Assembly (NCBI RefSeq): GCF_900182985.1
Contig: NZ_FXUY01000001.1
Span: 4,092,001-4,156,000, forward strand
DNA from: Pseudomonas helmanticensis
GTDB taxonomy: Bacteria > Pseudomonadota > Gammaproteobacteria > Pseudomonadales > Pseudomonadaceae
Direction of reading: 5' to 3'
Length of the DNA stretch: 64,000 nt
The notes below the pieces were generated by a model. The model was not told the DNA's origin. It saw nothing but the letters and a program-made list of their open reading frames with translations, and searched no databases. Made by a program: the position numbers and the translations under genes. Positions 36,515-47,282 of the stretch are shown one piece after another. Within the stretch, counting starts at the first letter, position 1. The number at the start of each line of letters is the position of its first letter.

Positions 36515-38194
36515 TTATTCAATCCGTCGTGGAGTGGCCGGCGCATTCGCTGCGGTCGAGGTGCGCAGGCTCTGCGCCAGTTCCACCAGTTGCACGAACT
36601 CGTTGCGCAGGCCGAAGCGATCGTCACCACGCGCGCCACGGGCCAGCGCCTCAGTGTCTTTCAGGCTGAAGTCGCCGGTGTAGCGGCCATCCTTGAGTTG
36701 CTGGGAAAACGCGGCGACCGCAGCGGCAAAGCGCAGGTCTTCACTGGCGGGGGCGACCTGATTGGTAATCGGCCGTTCGATCAGCCGACTTTTCCCACCT
36801 TCGGGCTGTTGATAACGTACACGCAGCATCGCCAATTCTGCGTTTTTCGCGGAAGTAACCGGCGGCGATTGACCGTAACGCAGCGGCTCCAGCCAGCCCT
36901 GCTCACCCGCCGGGACAATTTCATACAGCGCGGTCACTGTGTGTCCTGCGCCGATTTCACCGGCATCGACTTTGTCATTGCTGAAATCCTCACGCTTCAA
37001 TGCACGGTTTTCGTAGCCGAGCAGACGATATTCGCTGACCTGCGCCGGGTTGAACTCCACCTGCAACTTGACGTTCTTCGCTACCACGGCGAGGGTCGAG
37101 CCGAGTTGATCGACCAGCACCTTGCGTGCCTCGCGCAGGTTATCGATATAGGCGTAGTTGCCATCGCCAGCGTCGGCCAGTTGCTCCATCAAGTGTTCAT
37201 TGTAGTTATCCACACCAAAACCCAAGGTGGTCAGGGATATCCCGCTTTTGCGTTTATCCACAGCCATTTGCTTGAGGCTGTCGAAGTCGCTGACGCCGAA
37301 ATTGAAGTCGCCATCGGTGGCCAGAAGAATGCGGTTGATGCCGTTGGGGATGAAGGCTTGTTGCGCCATCTGGTAGGCCATTTCGATGCCCGAAGCGCCA
37401 GCGGTCGAACCACCTGCAGTCAATTGCTCGATAGCCGTACGAATTTTCGCTTTTTCCCGTCCGGAAGTAGGTTCAAGCACCACTCTGGATTCGCCGGCGT
37501 AGACGACCAACGACACGCGATCCTGATCGCGCAATTGATCGACCAGCAGTTTCAAGGTGCTTTTGACCAGCGGCAGGCCCTCGCGACGATCCATGGAACC
37601 CGATACGTCGACCAGAAACACCAGATTGGCCGGTGCCAGTTCCGCCACGGCGCGGTCGGAGGCCTTGATGCCGATACGCAGCAACCGCGTGTGCGGGTTC
37701 CATGGCGAGGCAGCCAGCTCGGTGGTCACGCCAAAGGGCGAGCCATCGCTGGGCAACGCGTAGTCGTAGGGGAAGTAATTGACCATTTCCTCCAGTCGCA
37801 CCGCGCCTTCCGGTGGCAGACGTCCTTGATTGAGCAGACGGCGAACATTGGCGTACGCGCCCGTATCGACGTCAGCGCTGAAGGTTGAAACCGGCGTTTC
37901 GGCGACGCTGTGGATCGGGTTGTCAGGCAGCATCTGATATTGCTCGCGCTGCTCGTCACGATAGCCCTGTGGATAACTGTCCGCGCTGGGCATCGCGGCA
38001 AAACTGGCCAGCGGCGCCGGATGCGCCATGCGCTTGGCCATCGTTCCGCCCGCCATGACCGCTTCCTGTTGAACCACAGCTTGAGGCTGCACAGGCGCTG
38101 GCACAGCGGCGGAATCAGGATTGGAAGAGACGCCGCAACCACCGACGGCCAACAACATACCGACCACGACGGGACGCAAAAGAAGATGAGACAT
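36515..38194 (-). CDS. Von Willebrand factor A domain lipoprotein (YfbK-like)
   Basis: 559 aa from the ATG at 38194 (GAGG upstream). It has a lipoprotein signal with lipobox AVGGC at about residues 16-20. A YfbK-type N-terminal domain follows (TFSADVDTGAYANVRRLLNQ). The VWA domain (about 185-360) holds an intact MIDAS DxSxS motif in LVFLVDVSGSMDRREG. A C-terminal DUF3520-type region covers about 380-550 (DLRFAAAVAAFSQQLKDGRY). It should be anchored in the envelope and bind a protein partner through the metal site. It is the first gene of an operon with the ECF sigma and its partner, so it may be part of the signal input. Confidence 0.88.
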   Translation of the reverse strand: MSHLLLRPVVVGMLLAVGGCGVSSNPDSAAVPAPVQPQAVVQQEAVMAGGTMAKRMAHPAPLASFAAMPSADSYPQGYRDEQREQYQMLPDNPIHSVAETPVSTFSADVDTGAYANVRRLLNQGRLPPEGAVRLEEMVNYFPYDYALPSDGSPFGVTTELAASPWNPHTRLLRIGIKASDRAVAELAPANLVFLVDVSGSMDRREGLPLVKSTLKLLVDQLRDQDRVSLVVYAGESRVVLEPTSGREKAKIRTAIEQLTAGGSTAGASGIEMAYQMAQQAFIPNGINRILLATDGDFNFGVSDFDSLKQMAVDKRKSGISLTTLGFGVDNYNEHLMEQLADAGDGNYAYIDNLREARKVLVDQLGSTLAVVAKNVKLQVEFNPAQVSEYRLLGYENRALKREDFSNDKVDAGEIGAGHTVTALYEIVPAGEQGWLEPLRYGQSPPVTSAKNAELAMLRVRYQQPEGGKSRLIERPITNQVAPASEDLRFAAAVAAFSQQLKDGRYTGDFSLKDTEALARGARGDDRFGLRNEFVQLVELAQSLRTSTAANAPATPRRIE

Positions 38195-38280
38195 GGGGGC
38201 TGACCTCGGGATGAAATTGATCATTCATCCAGTGAGACGGGCAGCCCTTTCAGTTCGGGTTAAACGCCGCTAAAAAATTT

Positions 38281-38841
38281 TCAGCGGTGATAACGCCGCA
38301 CCGCACTGCTGTTGCGCAGCACATGGCCTTTGATTTTTTCCATCAGTTCAGCGCGGGTCAAGCCGGCCGGCAAGGCGTCCGGAGCAAGATCGAGGGCGTA
38401 GATCTGGATGATGTAGTGGTGCGCACTGTCGCCCACTGGCGGGCACGGCCCCATGTAATGCGTGTTGCCCTTGCTGTTGGTGCCGCCGACACCCTCGAAA
38501 GCGGACTTGGCACCGACACCGGCCGGAATCTGGCGGGTCGTGGCTTTGATGCCGTAGTGAATCCAGTGATCGACGCCCAGGCCTTTCTGGCCGTCCGGAT
38601 CGTGCATGACGATCGCGTAGCTCTGGGTCGCGGTGGGGCCAGCGTTCCAGCTCAGCGCCGGCGACTGGTTCTTGCCGCCACAGCCGGCCGCATCGCTGGC
38701 CGCTGCTGCGGTGAACAGGCGGTTATCGGAAACACCCGGGATGCTCAGGGTGAAACGCTCCTGGGCCTGCGCCGGAAACTGCACGCAAAGGGCGACGACA
38801 ACGGCCGCCAGCCATGGGTTGAGAGAGGTCAATCGGGTCAT
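38281..38841 (-). CDS. YbhB/YbcL-family protein (Raf kinase inhibitor-like), secreted
   Basis: 186 aa from the ATG at 38841. A signal peptide of about 26 residues ends at QAQ|ERFTL. The PEBP fold signatures are NQSPALSWNAGPTATQSYAI, VMHDPD near residue 96, and HYMGPCPPVGDSAHHYII. Bacterial members bind small anions or phospholipid head groups; no precise role is established. It is divergent from the oxidoreductase at 38981. Confidence 0.88.
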   Translation of the reverse strand: MTRLTSLNPWLAAVVVALCVQFPAQAQERFTLSIPGVSDNRLFTAAAASDAAGCGGKNQSPALSWNAGPTATQSYAIVMHDPDGQKGLGVDHWIHYGIKATTRQIPAGVGAKSAFEGVGGTNSKGNTHYMGPCPPVGDSAHHYIIQIYALDLAPDALPAGLTRAELMEKIKGHVLRNSSAVRRYHR

Positions 38842-38980
38842 TCCGGGAGCACCTTGTGCAGTTGGGCCTTCGTCGGCCTGCAAACTATAGCTGTACCGTT
38901 CGTGCCGTGGCAGTGGCAAATGGCTGAACCTCGCACTACCGCGCAAACTCACAAGAGAAATGCCTGCGAGGAAGCCGGAT

Positions 38981-40504
38981 ATGGCCCTGCACCGTGTCGC
39001 CCGTATCGCCGATGTCCCACAAGACCGTGGCCTGCCCGTGGAAATCGGCGACTGCAAGATCGTCCTGCTGCGCGCCGGAGATCAACTGCGTGCCTTTCAG
39101 GGCGAATGCCCACATGCCGGCGCGCCGTTGGCTGACGGCGCGTTGTGTCACGGACGCCTGATCTGCCCGTGGCATAAAGCCGCATTCCGCGCTGAAGACG
39201 GCGCGTTGTGCGAGCCGCCAGCCCTCGACAGCCTTAAACGTTATCCGCTGGAAACACGCGGCGACGAGGTGTGGGTGGATGACCAACCGTTAGCGGATCC
39301 GCACACTCCGCCGGCAGACGATTCCCGTACGTTCGTGATTGTCGGCGCAGGGGCGGCAGGCACGGCGTGCGCGGCGGCGCTACGGGAAAAGGGCTTTGGT
39401 GGCCGAATCCTGATGATCGACCGTGAAACCGACGCCGGTTACGACCGAACGGTGCTGAGCAAATTCGTCCTCGCCGGAGAAATGCCAGCCGAGGAAATTC
39501 CACCCCTGCGCGATGAAGCTTTCTATAAAGAGCAGCGCATTGAACGGCTGCACAGCGAAATCACTTCACTCGACGCTCAGGTCAAGACCCTGCACCTCGC
39601 CGATGGCCAAATCCTCAATTACGACGCAGCGGTGCTGGCGACTGGCGGCGCACCCAATCGATTGGAGTTGCCCGGCGCAGACCTGCCGCAGGTGTTCGTC
39701 TTGCGTTCAAAAGCCCAGGCTGAACAGATCATGAACACGGCCCAGCCGGATCAGCGCGCGGTGATCATCGGCGACAGCTTCATCGCCCTTGAGTGTGCCT
39801 CGGCCCTGCGCCAGCACGGTCTGGACGTTACGGTGCTGGCGCGCCATGCGATTCCCTTCGCCGCGCAATTCGGCGAAACCGTGGGCAAAGCGATTCGCAC
39901 ACTGCATGAAGAAAATGGCGTGAAGTTCATCAACGAGCACCAAGCCACGGAAATCATCGGCGACGGCAAGGTCGAGGCGGTGCTGCTGGACAATGGTTTG
40001 CGCCTTTCTGCGGATCTGGTGCTGGCAGGCATTGGCGTCCACCCCGCCACCGAGCCTTTTGCGTCATTGCCCAAGGAAAAAGATCAGTCGCTGCGCGTCG
40101 ACGCCGGCATGCGCATCACCGCGGGGCTTTGGGCCATTGGCGACATCGCCACCTTCCCGCTGAACGGCCAGCCGCAGCGCATCGAACACTGGCGCCTGGC
40201 CCAGCAACACGCACGAATCGCTGCTGCCAACATGCTCGGTGGCGACGAACACTATCTTGATGTGCCGTACTTCTGGACCTGGCACTTCGGCAAGAATTAC
40301 GACTACCTCGGCCACGCTGAGCATTGGGATGAAGTCGAGTTTCTGGGCGAGCCGGAGCACCCACCGTTTATTGGTCTGTTCGGCCGAAAGGGTGTTCTAG
40401 TCGCTGCAGTCGCCTGCGAAAAGGAACGCGCCATGGCCCTGCTGGCCGAACGCATGAAGCAACCCCTGCCCATGGAAGAAGCCTGGACCCTGATCCGCGA
40501 CTGA
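38981..40504 (+). CDS. Rieske [2Fe-2S] - FAD pyridine nucleotide-disulfide oxidoreductase (AIFL-like)
   Basis: 507 aa from the ATG at 38981, with GAGG about 9 nt upstream; an ATG at 38960 would add seven residues. The N-terminal Rieske domain covers about residues 1-105, with cluster ligands in CPHAGAPL and CPWHKAAF. The FAD domain starts about 115 (FVIVGAGAAGTACAAALREK) and NADH binding is near 260 (AVIIGDSFIALECASALRQH). A second FAD motif is LWAIGDIATFPL. A C-terminal reductase domain extends from about 405. This architecture is seen in apoptosis-inducing-factor-like proteins and in self-contained ferredoxin reductases. The physiological electron acceptor is unknown. Confidence 0.9.
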   Translation: MALHRVARIADVPQDRGLPVEIGDCKIVLLRAGDQLRAFQGECPHAGAPLADGALCHGRLICPWHKAAFRAEDGALCEPPALDSLKRYPLETRGDEVWVDDQPLADPHTPPADDSRTFVIVGAGAAGTACAAALREKGFGGRILMIDRETDAGYDRTVLSKFVLAGEMPAEEIPPLRDEAFYKEQRIERLHSEITSLDAQVKTLHLADGQILNYDAAVLATGGAPNRLELPGADLPQVFVLRSKAQAEQIMNTAQPDQRAVIIGDSFIALECASALRQHGLDVTVLARHAIPFAAQFGETVGKAIRTLHEENGVKFINEHQATEIIGDGKVEAVLLDNGLRLSADLVLAGIGVHPATEPFASLPKEKDQSLRVDAGMRITAGLWAIGDIATFPLNGQPQRIEHWRLAQQHARIAAANMLGGDEHYLDVPYFWTWHFGKNYDYLGHAEHWDEVEFLGEPEHPPFIGLFGRKGVLVAAVACEKERAMALLAERMKQPLPMEEAWTLIRD

Positions 40505-40527
40505 TAAAAACCCCTGTAGGAGCTGTT

Positions 40528-40630
40528 GATCGTTCCCACGCTCCTGCGTGGGAATGCAGCCCGTGACGCTCCGCGTCACTGGACGCGGAGCGTCCCAAGA
40601 GGCATTCCCACGCAGAGCGTGGGAACGATC
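40528..40630. repeat. 103-bp palindromic repeat (GATCGTTCCCACGC type)
   Basis: GATCGTTCCCACGCTCCTGC and its inverse enclose GTGACGCTCCGCGTCAC and GGACGCGGAGCGTCC hairpins. It is a second copy of the element at 6757-6862. It lies between the convergent oxidoreductase and pgaD. Confidence 0.9.
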
Positions 40631-40647
40631 AATCAGGGGTTTCGCCA

Positions 40648-41181
40648 TCAGGAGAGACGGTTCACCGGTTCGCGGTTATCGTCGTCTTCGGCATGCAGGA
40701 AGATCACCCGTGGATGCTCCAGCGGTGCCAATGGCGGCGGCAATTCTTCCTGCTGCACCGGCCAGAAATGCGTCACCACATGACTGATATCGCCTTCCTG
40801 ATCGTTGTGAATGGTCATCACCCCGGGCGTGCGCAGTTTCTGCAAACGGTCGTCACACAGTTTGAAGCTCTTGCTCAGCCCCTCATCATCGATCACCGGC
40901 GACGGCAACCGGCGCTGGGCGAAGCTGCGGCTCTTACGCTGCTGATAACGCGCCCAACCGATCAGAATCACCGCGTTGACCAGCGCCACCCACAGATATA
41001 TCTGCAAAGTACCGAGTGCATCGAACGCCGAATTATCGATGCGCGCCCCGCCCGCATGGGGTTCGATCAATGGCCACAGACCACGGATCAGCAAGAACAA
41101 CAGGCCCACCCACGCCACCACCGTAAGCACCACGTCGACCACGACGAGGAAAGGCCGCTGGCGAGTCCGGATGATTTTCAT
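40648..41181 (-). CDS. pgaD: PgaD-like poly-N-acetylglucosamine synthase subunit
   Basis: 177 aa with two membrane helices (about residues 12-35 and 58-80) and a polar C-terminal domain. PgaD binds PgaC in the inner membrane to form the c-di-GMP-activated synthase. It overlaps pgaC by 4 bp and is the last gene of the operon. PgaD proteins are poorly conserved, so identification leans on size, topology and position. Confidence 0.88.
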   Translation of the reverse strand: MKIIRTRQRPFLVVVDVVLTVVAWVGLLFLLIRGLWPLIEPHAGGARIDNSAFDALGTLQIYLWVALVNAVILIGWARYQQRKSRSFAQRRLPSPVIDDEGLSKSFKLCDDRLQKLRTPGVMTIHNDQEGDISHVVTHFWPVQQEELPPPLAPLEHPRVIFLHAEDDDNREPVNRLS

Positions 41182-42533
41182 TTGATGACCTCCTCTTCGT
41201 CGTCGCCGATCGGCTTGATGCCCCGATCAGGACTGACCCAGCGCGCACGTTTCTGATGTTGGCCGAACAACACTTTCGGGAAGCTGACCAGCGTGGTCAG
41301 CAAACTGACAAACCAGAATGCAATCGGGTACCAGACCACCCAGAACATGGTCTTGCCCAACCCCGGCTCGTAGCGACGGTCGATGATGATGCTGACGGCG
41401 AATTGCACGAGGCAGACAAACGCCAGTAACAGCCCGGTGAACGCCGGCGGCATCAGGTGATGCACGGCGATGGCCTCGGGCAGCACCACGAATTTGCCGA
41501 CGCCCCAGAAAATCACCGACAACAGGAAGGTAAACGCCCAACCGGTCGACAGGCAGTATTCGAACAGCAGCGGCCACAGGTAACGATGGCGGTACTGCCA
41601 GATGCCACGGATGTTCTTGAACAGCACTTCGGCGCCACCCTGGGCCCAGCGCAAACGCTGCTTCCACAGGCCGCCGAGGGTTTCCGGCATGAGGATCCAG
41701 CACAGCGCGCGCGGCTCGTAAAAGATGCTCCAGTGATCGAGTTGCAGCTTCCAGCTGATGTCGATGTCTTCGGTGATCATGTCCGGGCTCCAGTAACCGA
41801 CCCGGTTCAGCGCCGAACGGCGGAACGCGACGATGACACCGGAGACGGTGAAGATCCGTCCAAACACGCGCTGCGTACGTTTGATCAACCCGATGATCGA
41901 CGAGAACTCACCGACCTGAACCCGTCCGACCAAAGTCGAACGCGTGCGAATCCGTGGGTTGCCGGTCACCGCGCCAAGACGTGCGTTATCCAGCATCGGC
42001 GCGACCAGATAGGCCGCCGTGTTCGGCGCCAGCAACGCGTCGCCGTCGATGCACACCAGGTATTCACTGCGCGCGGCGATGGCGCCCATGCGCAGGGCGA
42101 CCGCTTTGCCTTGGTTTTCCGCCAGATGCAGCACGCGCAGTCGCGGATCTTCCTTGGCCAAGGCATCCAGCACTTGCGCGGTGTTGTCCTTGGAGCCGTC
42201 GTTGATCGCGATGACTTCGATGTTCGGATAATGCTGGGCCAGTGCCGCATGGATGGTATCGGCGGCGTTGTCACCTTCGTTGTAGCAAGGGATCAGGATC
42301 GAGATCAGCGGTTCGCCTTCCAGCGGTGGCGGCAAGGTGTCGTCCTTCCACGGCCAGTGCCGCTCCCAGTGCAGCCAGAAATACAGGCCACCGGCAATCC
42401 ACAGCCCGGACATGAACAACGGGTAGAAGAACACGAAGTCCATCAGGAACTGCCCGGTGACCAGAAAGATCAGGCCCAGCGGCACGCCGAGGACGAGCGC
42501 CAGAACAAGCAGGGCTAACAGTCTATCCAGCAT
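41178..42533 (-). CDS. pgaC: Poly-beta-1,6-N-acetyl-D-glucosamine synthase PgaC
   Basis: 451 aa, processive family-2 glycosyltransferase. Two N-terminal membrane helices (about residues 5-25 and 32-54) precede the cytoplasmic catalytic domain ([36 protein letters not shown], the [11 protein letters not shown] acid and QRLRWAQGG). Three or more C-terminal helices follow. It polymerises UDP-GlcNAc and exports the chain through the inner membrane with PgaD. It is separated from pgaB by a single base. Confidence 0.94.
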   Translation of the reverse strand: MLDRLLALLVLALVLGVPLGLIFLVTGQFLMDFVFFYPLFMSGLWIAGGLYFWLHWERHWPWKDDTLPPPLEGEPLISILIPCYNEGDNAADTIHAALAQHYPNIEVIAINDGSKDNTAQVLDALAKEDPRLRVLHLAENQGKAVALRMGAIAARSEYLVCIDGDALLAPNTAAYLVAPMLDNARLGAVTGNPRIRTRSTLVGRVQVGEFSSIIGLIKRTQRVFGRIFTVSGVIVAFRRSALNRVGYWSPDMITEDIDISWKLQLDHWSIFYEPRALCWILMPETLGGLWKQRLRWAQGGAEVLFKNIRGIWQYRHRYLWPLLFEYCLSTGWAFTFLLSVIFWGVGKFVVLPEAIAVHHLMPPAFTGLLLAFVCLVQFAVSIIIDRRYEPGLGKTMFWVVWYPIAFWFVSLLTTLVSFPKVLFGQHQKRARWVSPDRGIKPIGDDEEEVIK

Positions 42534-42534
42534 G

Positions 42535-44538
42535 TTATGGATTCCATTTATTGGAGAGCGCAGGCCTTACGGTTTTCAGGTCCGGCAGGTTGTCGAGGAA
42601 GTTGTCCGGGTAGTAACCGAAACTGGTCGCGCCCTGACGCTTCAGACGGCCCATCCAGTCCGCCAGATGCGCACCGTCGATGTCGGCCTGATCCTTTTTC
42701 GTCCAGTCGCGCGCCTGCAACTCGAACACCGTGCGATCCAGCGCTCCAGGGCGTTTCTTGACCGTGGCCACCAAGGCTTCGAGCCACGGGCCAGACTCAG
42801 CCTGGGTCTGCTTCTCCATCAAGGGCATGGCCATCGGCGCCGTCCAGTCGTAAGTTACGAGGAAGTCGTCGAGGTTCTGCGCGAACCACGCTTCGCTCTC
42901 GGGATTGAGCATTGGCTCGGCGAAAATGTTGCGCGCGGTCAGCACCTGCGGGCCACGAATCGCGCGGACTTTGGCGGTCAACTCGTTGGTGAAATCGATG
43001 AGGTATTTGCTTTTGAAACGCGTCCAGCGCTGCATCGCTGCCGGATCATCGCGCAGGGCGGCAATCGAGCCGGGCAGACCGTGGGCGGCGTAGGCTTTCA
43101 AGGCTTCCGGACTGGCGTCCTCGAAATCCGACAGCACGGCGTCGTCGTGGTAGAGAATGCCGTCGACCGAAGTCAGGCGCGCGACGTCTTCGTAGATTTC
43201 ACCGATGATTCGCCGCACCTCCGGATCGAACGGCGACAGACGTTTGTACTGGTCCGGATCGACCGACGTGGTGCCGGTTTTCGGATCCCAGCGCGTCACC
43301 CGTGGCAGTTTCGAATCGAGGCCGAAACTCAGCACCGGCATCCACGCAAACACTTTGACGTGGGCACGAGTGCGCAGCTGCCAGGCAACGCGGTCGAAGA
43401 TGTCGGCGCGCACCGGCAAGTGGCGATTGGGGAAGTACAGCGAATGCACCAGACCGTCGCCCTTCGGGTCAGCGAAGGCTTGCAGGAACACCGTGTTGGC
43501 GCCCATGTCAGCCATGCGCTGCACCAGCTTGCCGAGGTTGATGTCCTGTTGCGCCGGATCCGGGTCGTAGACGTTGTCCAGATCGACGTGGACCACGCGC
43601 ATGACGAAATCCGACTGCGCGCCGACGATGCTGTTGGCAAAATGTTCGCCGTCAGGGTCGGAAGCGACGAGGAAGCGTGGGCTGCTCATCAGGTTGTCGA
43701 GGGCGTCGAGGCCGTCGTCGAGCGTCAGGGCCATTTCGTAGCCCTCCTCGCCCACCACGGTCAACGAAGTGCCGTCTGCCGTGCCGTACGGCCAGACCCA
43801 CACGCGTGGTTTCTTGCCGGTGACCTTGCGGATTTTTTCCGAGATGTTGTTCACGTCGGTACGAATCCGCGCCTGGAAGTCGGCCTCGGATTCATAGCGT
43901 TTGGTCACTGGATCGTAGCGCCGGGTCGCCGCTGCCGGCTGCATGTTGCCCTGCGGGTTGGCCAGAATCCCTTTGTGGTTGGCGTCGGTGTGCGCGGCAA
44001 TTTCCACCAGGCCCGATTGCGAGATTTCGCGCACCTGATCCCAGTTCAGGAAGTCGGAACGCGCACGCGGCGCACCGGCGAAATCCACCGGTTGATTGAG
44101 CGGCGTGTCGATCCAGCTGCCAACCGGCGCCAGCAATGCGTGCCAGTTATACGCACGCAGCACCGGCAGCACGCGGGTGTAGAAGCTCGAATAGCCGTCG
44201 TCGAAGCTAAGCAGAATCGCCTTCGCCGGCAGCTCCGGGCCGCCCTTGCGCGCCGCCATGATCTGGTCGACCGTGACCGGCTTGTAGCCGTTCTCGCGCA
44301 GCCAGGCGAGTTGCTCGATCATGCGCTCGGTGCGCACCGCCACCACGGCCTGATCGGGGTCGCGGTCTTCGATATCGTGATAGGCAATGCCAAGCACGTG
44401 ATTTTTCGGCCACGGTTTTTCACTGGCCGCCAGCGGACGTTCGGATGGCGGCGCGAAGGCCGGGGCTTGCTGGGCGCAGGCGCTGACCAGCAGCACTCCC
44501 AGCAGAAGGATGAAACGCGAAATCAAAGGCATCTTCAA
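42535..44538 (-). CDS. pgaB: Poly-beta-1,6-GlcNAc N-deacetylase/hydrolase PgaB
   Basis: 667 aa with a lipoprotein signal (lipobox LVSAC, cysteine near residue 21). The polysaccharide deacetylase domain covers about residues 95-270, with the catalytic Asp pair in [17 protein letters not shown] and metal histidines in [12 protein letters not shown]. The C-terminal glycoside hydrolase domain covers about 310-650 ([20 protein letters not shown], then [17 protein letters not shown]). It partially deacetylates the polymer in the periplasm so that PgaA can export it. Confidence 0.94.
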   Translation of the reverse strand: MKMPLISRFILLLGVLLVSACAQQAPAFAPPSERPLAASEKPWPKNHVLGIAYHDIEDRDPDQAVVAVRTERMIEQLAWLRENGYKPVTVDQIMAARKGGPELPAKAILLSFDDGYSSFYTRVLPVLRAYNWHALLAPVGSWIDTPLNQPVDFAGAPRARSDFLNWDQVREISQSGLVEIAAHTDANHKGILANPQGNMQPAAATRRYDPVTKRYESEADFQARIRTDVNNISEKIRKVTGKKPRVWVWPYGTADGTSLTVVGEEGYEMALTLDDGLDALDNLMSSPRFLVASDPDGEHFANSIVGAQSDFVMRVVHVDLDNVYDPDPAQQDINLGKLVQRMADMGANTVFLQAFADPKGDGLVHSLYFPNRHLPVRADIFDRVAWQLRTRAHVKVFAWMPVLSFGLDSKLPRVTRWDPKTGTTSVDPDQYKRLSPFDPEVRRIIGEIYEDVARLTSVDGILYHDDAVLSDFEDASPEALKAYAAHGLPGSIAALRDDPAAMQRWTRFKSKYLIDFTNELTAKVRAIRGPQVLTARNIFAEPMLNPESEAWFAQNLDDFLVTYDWTAPMAMPLMEKQTQAESGPWLEALVATVKKRPGALDRTVFELQARDWTKKDQADIDGAHLADWMGRLKRQGATSFGYYPDNFLDNLPDLKTVRPALSNKWNP

Positions 44539-44544
44539 ACTCTT

Positions 44545-47025
44545 CTAGAAGCGGTAAGTGAGGTCGACGAGCAGACGCAGATCGGTCTCCCGATCACCGT
44601 CGTAGGGCCGGTTGATCACACTGAACAAGCCGCCCACCTCGAACACGTCGTTCCAGGCATAGCGTTGCCCGTAGCCAAGCAGGGCCATGCCGCCCGTGCC
44701 GTGATCACGCTGGCTGTACGTCCCCGCGCCAGCCTGGAATTGCTGACTCCAGGAGGTTTCGTATCGGTGGTAGAGCACGTGATTGACGTTGACCAGCGGC
44801 ATCACGCTGAAGTCGGACTTGGGGTTGAAGTACGGCACGTCATCGGATTTGGAGTTGTGGCTGGTACCGACTTCCAGACCGGCATCGACCTGCACGTTCG
44901 GCGCGCTATAGACGCCCTCGCGACCGGTGAGCAAGGCTTCGACGCGGTTGTTGCCGTCGCTGAAGTGCGACGGGCTGACGGCCAGCTTCCACTCGCGGCT
45001 TTCGTTGGCGCGCCAGCGGATGAAGCCGCTGCCGCCGTTGGCCTTGATGTCGCTGTTGAGTGCGCGCAACGGCGTCTCGGCCGAGAGGTATTCGAGGCTG
45101 CCGCCGTATTGCCAGTTGTCATTGATGTCGCGGGCGATCGCCAGTCGCGCGCCCTGTTTGTCGCCGTAGCCATAGTCGTGATTGGAGACTTCGGCTTCGA
45201 GGGTCATGTCGCGGGTCCGCCGCTCCAGGCCGACGCGCTGGAAGCGATGGTTGCCGGTGCCTTCGGCAAAGTCGCCGGTGGCATAACCGACGCCGGCAAA
45301 GACGCGCCAGTCTTCATTGATCGGCGGGCTGTAGAGCGTGCTCTGAATACCGAAATCGCGGCTACCGCTGACGGCGCCCGCACCACTGCTGCCGCCACCA
45401 TTGGCCTTGCCGCCGTAGGCTTCGACGCGCAGTTCGGACATGTCATGGACTTCGCGCTCGCGCGCCAGACGCTGGACCTGACGGTTGTCCGGATAACGCG
45501 CGACGACGTCGTCGGTCAGCGCATCCATTTGCCGCCATTCCTGCAATTCCATTGCGGTGTGCGCCTGGCCGATTTCCAGGCCCATGTCGCGCGGCACCAT
45601 GCTCTCGGTTTCCTTGAGCTGGATTTCTGCGCGGCGCGGCCATTGGCGGGCGAGGTACAGATCGGCCTGGGCCAGACGCAAGCCGACGTTGCCCGGCGCC
45701 TGGTCGACCAGGGTCTGCAAGCGTTCCTCGCCATGCGGCAGGTCGGAACCGTAGGTGCCGGCCTGCGCCGCCAGTTGCTGGGCGTCCATCCATTCATCGT
45801 TGGGGTTGCCGATCGGCAAGCCCTTGAGTTCGATGCGCGGGCGCTGCGACTTGGCGGCGTCTTCCGCCACTTTACGTGCCTCGTCGGCGCGATCGCTTTC
45901 CAGCAACGCGTAATACAGCGCCGTGGTGTCTTCGAGGCGGTCGCCGGCATCGGCGTCCGGAGCGGACAGCACCTGGCGATAGAGATCGGCGGCGATTTCC
46001 GGCTCGCGTTGATCCAGATAAGACGCCGCCACCCAGCGCAACGCGTAGGTCGGAATCTTCACGCCTTCGGCTTGCAGCTTCTGGTATTCGCTGATGACGT
46101 CGGCGGTGCGTGCACGGGCCTTGAGCGCGCCCATGCGATCAATGCGCCAGCGCACCACGTCGTCGTGCGCCGTGGCGTCCGGTGTCCAGGTGGCGAGCAG
46201 TTTGTCGTAGTCGGCGAGCGCCCGGTCGGCGATGACGTAGCGTTCACTCTCACTGCGCGTGGCGTATTCGGCGAGGCGTACGCGCTCGGCGGCGAGATCG
46301 CCTTCGAGGCGGCGCAAGGTCACCGGATCGATCAGTCCCGGCCGTTGACTGGCCAAGCGCAGTGCCGGTTCCGGCAGACGCGCCTTTTGCAGGGCGACCA
46401 CGTATTCGCGCGCGACCTCCGGTTTGCTGCCGGCGCGTTTGAAGGCTTGGTCGTATTCGAAAAGCGCGTCGTATTGCTTGCCGGCGCGGGTCAGGGCGTA
46501 GCCCAGCGCGAGGCGGCGCGAAGGATCATCAGACTTTGCCGCCACCAGCGCTTTGGCGCGAGTCACCGCTTCGTCAGGTTTACCGGCGTCAGCCTGAGTC
46601 AGGGCAAGGCCCAGTTGCAGATCAGCGTTATCCGGTTCCAGCGCCAAGGCCTTGTTGTAAACCTGAGTTGCCTGATCCCAGCGCTTGAGATTGCGGTAGG
46701 CGCGGGCGGTGGCGGTCAGTGCCTGCACCGGCAAGACACGGTCACGGCCCTGGGTTTCATAGACCTGCACCACTTCGGCGTCGAGCCCGGCCCAACTGGC
46801 GATTTGCAGGTGATCGCTGATCTGCCCGGTGGTCGACTGACCCGGCGGCACCTGACGCAGCACCGTCAGCGCAGGCGTGGTTTGCCCGGCACGGGCATCA
46901 CGCACCATCTGATCATAGGGTGTGTCGGCAAACGCCAATGCCGGCCAAAGCAACTGGCTGCACAGCGCGACACGGAACAACGGGCGTAGACCACGATGTA
47001 ATACGGGAACATCAATACGCGGCAT
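44545..47025 (-). CDS. pgaA: Poly-beta-1,6-GlcNAc outer-membrane porin PgaA
   Basis: 826 aa with a signal peptide of about 33 residues (ending LAFA|DTPYD). A long tetratricopeptide-repeat superhelix covers about residues 40-500 (for example LALEPDNADLQLGLALTQAD), and a C-terminal 16-strand-type barrel of about 300 residues ends in Phe (LRLLVDLTYRF). It exports deacetylated polymer through the outer membrane. It is first in pgaABCD. The 257-bp upstream region shows no obvious regulator gene or long repeat. Confidence 0.93.
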   Translation of the reverse strand: MPRIDVPVLHRGLRPLFRVALCSQLLWPALAFADTPYDQMVRDARAGQTTPALTVLRQVPPGQSTTGQISDHLQIASWAGLDAEVVQVYETQGRDRVLPVQALTATARAYRNLKRWDQATQVYNKALALEPDNADLQLGLALTQADAGKPDEAVTRAKALVAAKSDDPSRRLALGYALTRAGKQYDALFEYDQAFKRAGSKPEVAREYVVALQKARLPEPALRLASQRPGLIDPVTLRRLEGDLAAERVRLAEYATRSESERYVIADRALADYDKLLATWTPDATAHDDVVRWRIDRMGALKARARTADVISEYQKLQAEGVKIPTYALRWVAASYLDQREPEIAADLYRQVLSAPDADAGDRLEDTTALYYALLESDRADEARKVAEDAAKSQRPRIELKGLPIGNPNDEWMDAQQLAAQAGTYGSDLPHGEERLQTLVDQAPGNVGLRLAQADLYLARQWPRRAEIQLKETESMVPRDMGLEIGQAHTAMELQEWRQMDALTDDVVARYPDNRQVQRLAREREVHDMSELRVEAYGGKANGGGSSGAGAVSGSRDFGIQSTLYSPPINEDWRVFAGVGYATGDFAEGTGNHRFQRVGLERRTRDMTLEAEVSNHDYGYGDKQGARLAIARDINDNWQYGGSLEYLSAETPLRALNSDIKANGGSGFIRWRANESREWKLAVSPSHFSDGNNRVEALLTGREGVYSAPNVQVDAGLEVGTSHNSKSDDVPYFNPKSDFSVMPLVNVNHVLYHRYETSWSQQFQAGAGTYSQRDHGTGGMALLGYGQRYAWNDVFEVGGLFSVINRPYDGDRETDLRLLVDLTYRF

Positions 47026-47227
47026 TCGTCAGCATCCTTACATGGCCAGCCGGGTCGCAATGCCCTCCTTGCCCATTCGTAACGGTGGCCGAAACTGACA
47101 GCACTCGGCCAAGCTTAGTCAGGCAGTCTTGCACGCAAGCGTAGACCAGAATTCAGAACACAATATTTGTTCAGAATCGAAGCGGCTGCCCGGCCGCGAC
47201 ACCGAAAACCCGAACGCCAGACAGCAA

Positions 47228-47264
47228 AACGCCCGGCGTCCGTGCGATACGGAGAGCGGGCGTT
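47228..47264 (-). terminator. Stem-loop terminator after the DUF945 gene
   Basis: AACGCCCG and its inverse CGGGCGTT, with an inner CCGT-GCGAT-ACGG helix, then TTTTGC on the minus strand. It lies 19 bp after the stop. The T tract is short. Confidence 0.55.
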
Positions 47265-47282
47265 GCTATTTAGAGCGCAGAA

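Noticed and set aside
42457..46989. 1510-aa open frame on the plus strand
   Set aside because: It is an antisense shadow of pgaB and pgaA, both of which have clear domains and signals; the shadow has no recognisable domain and arises from GC-biased codons.
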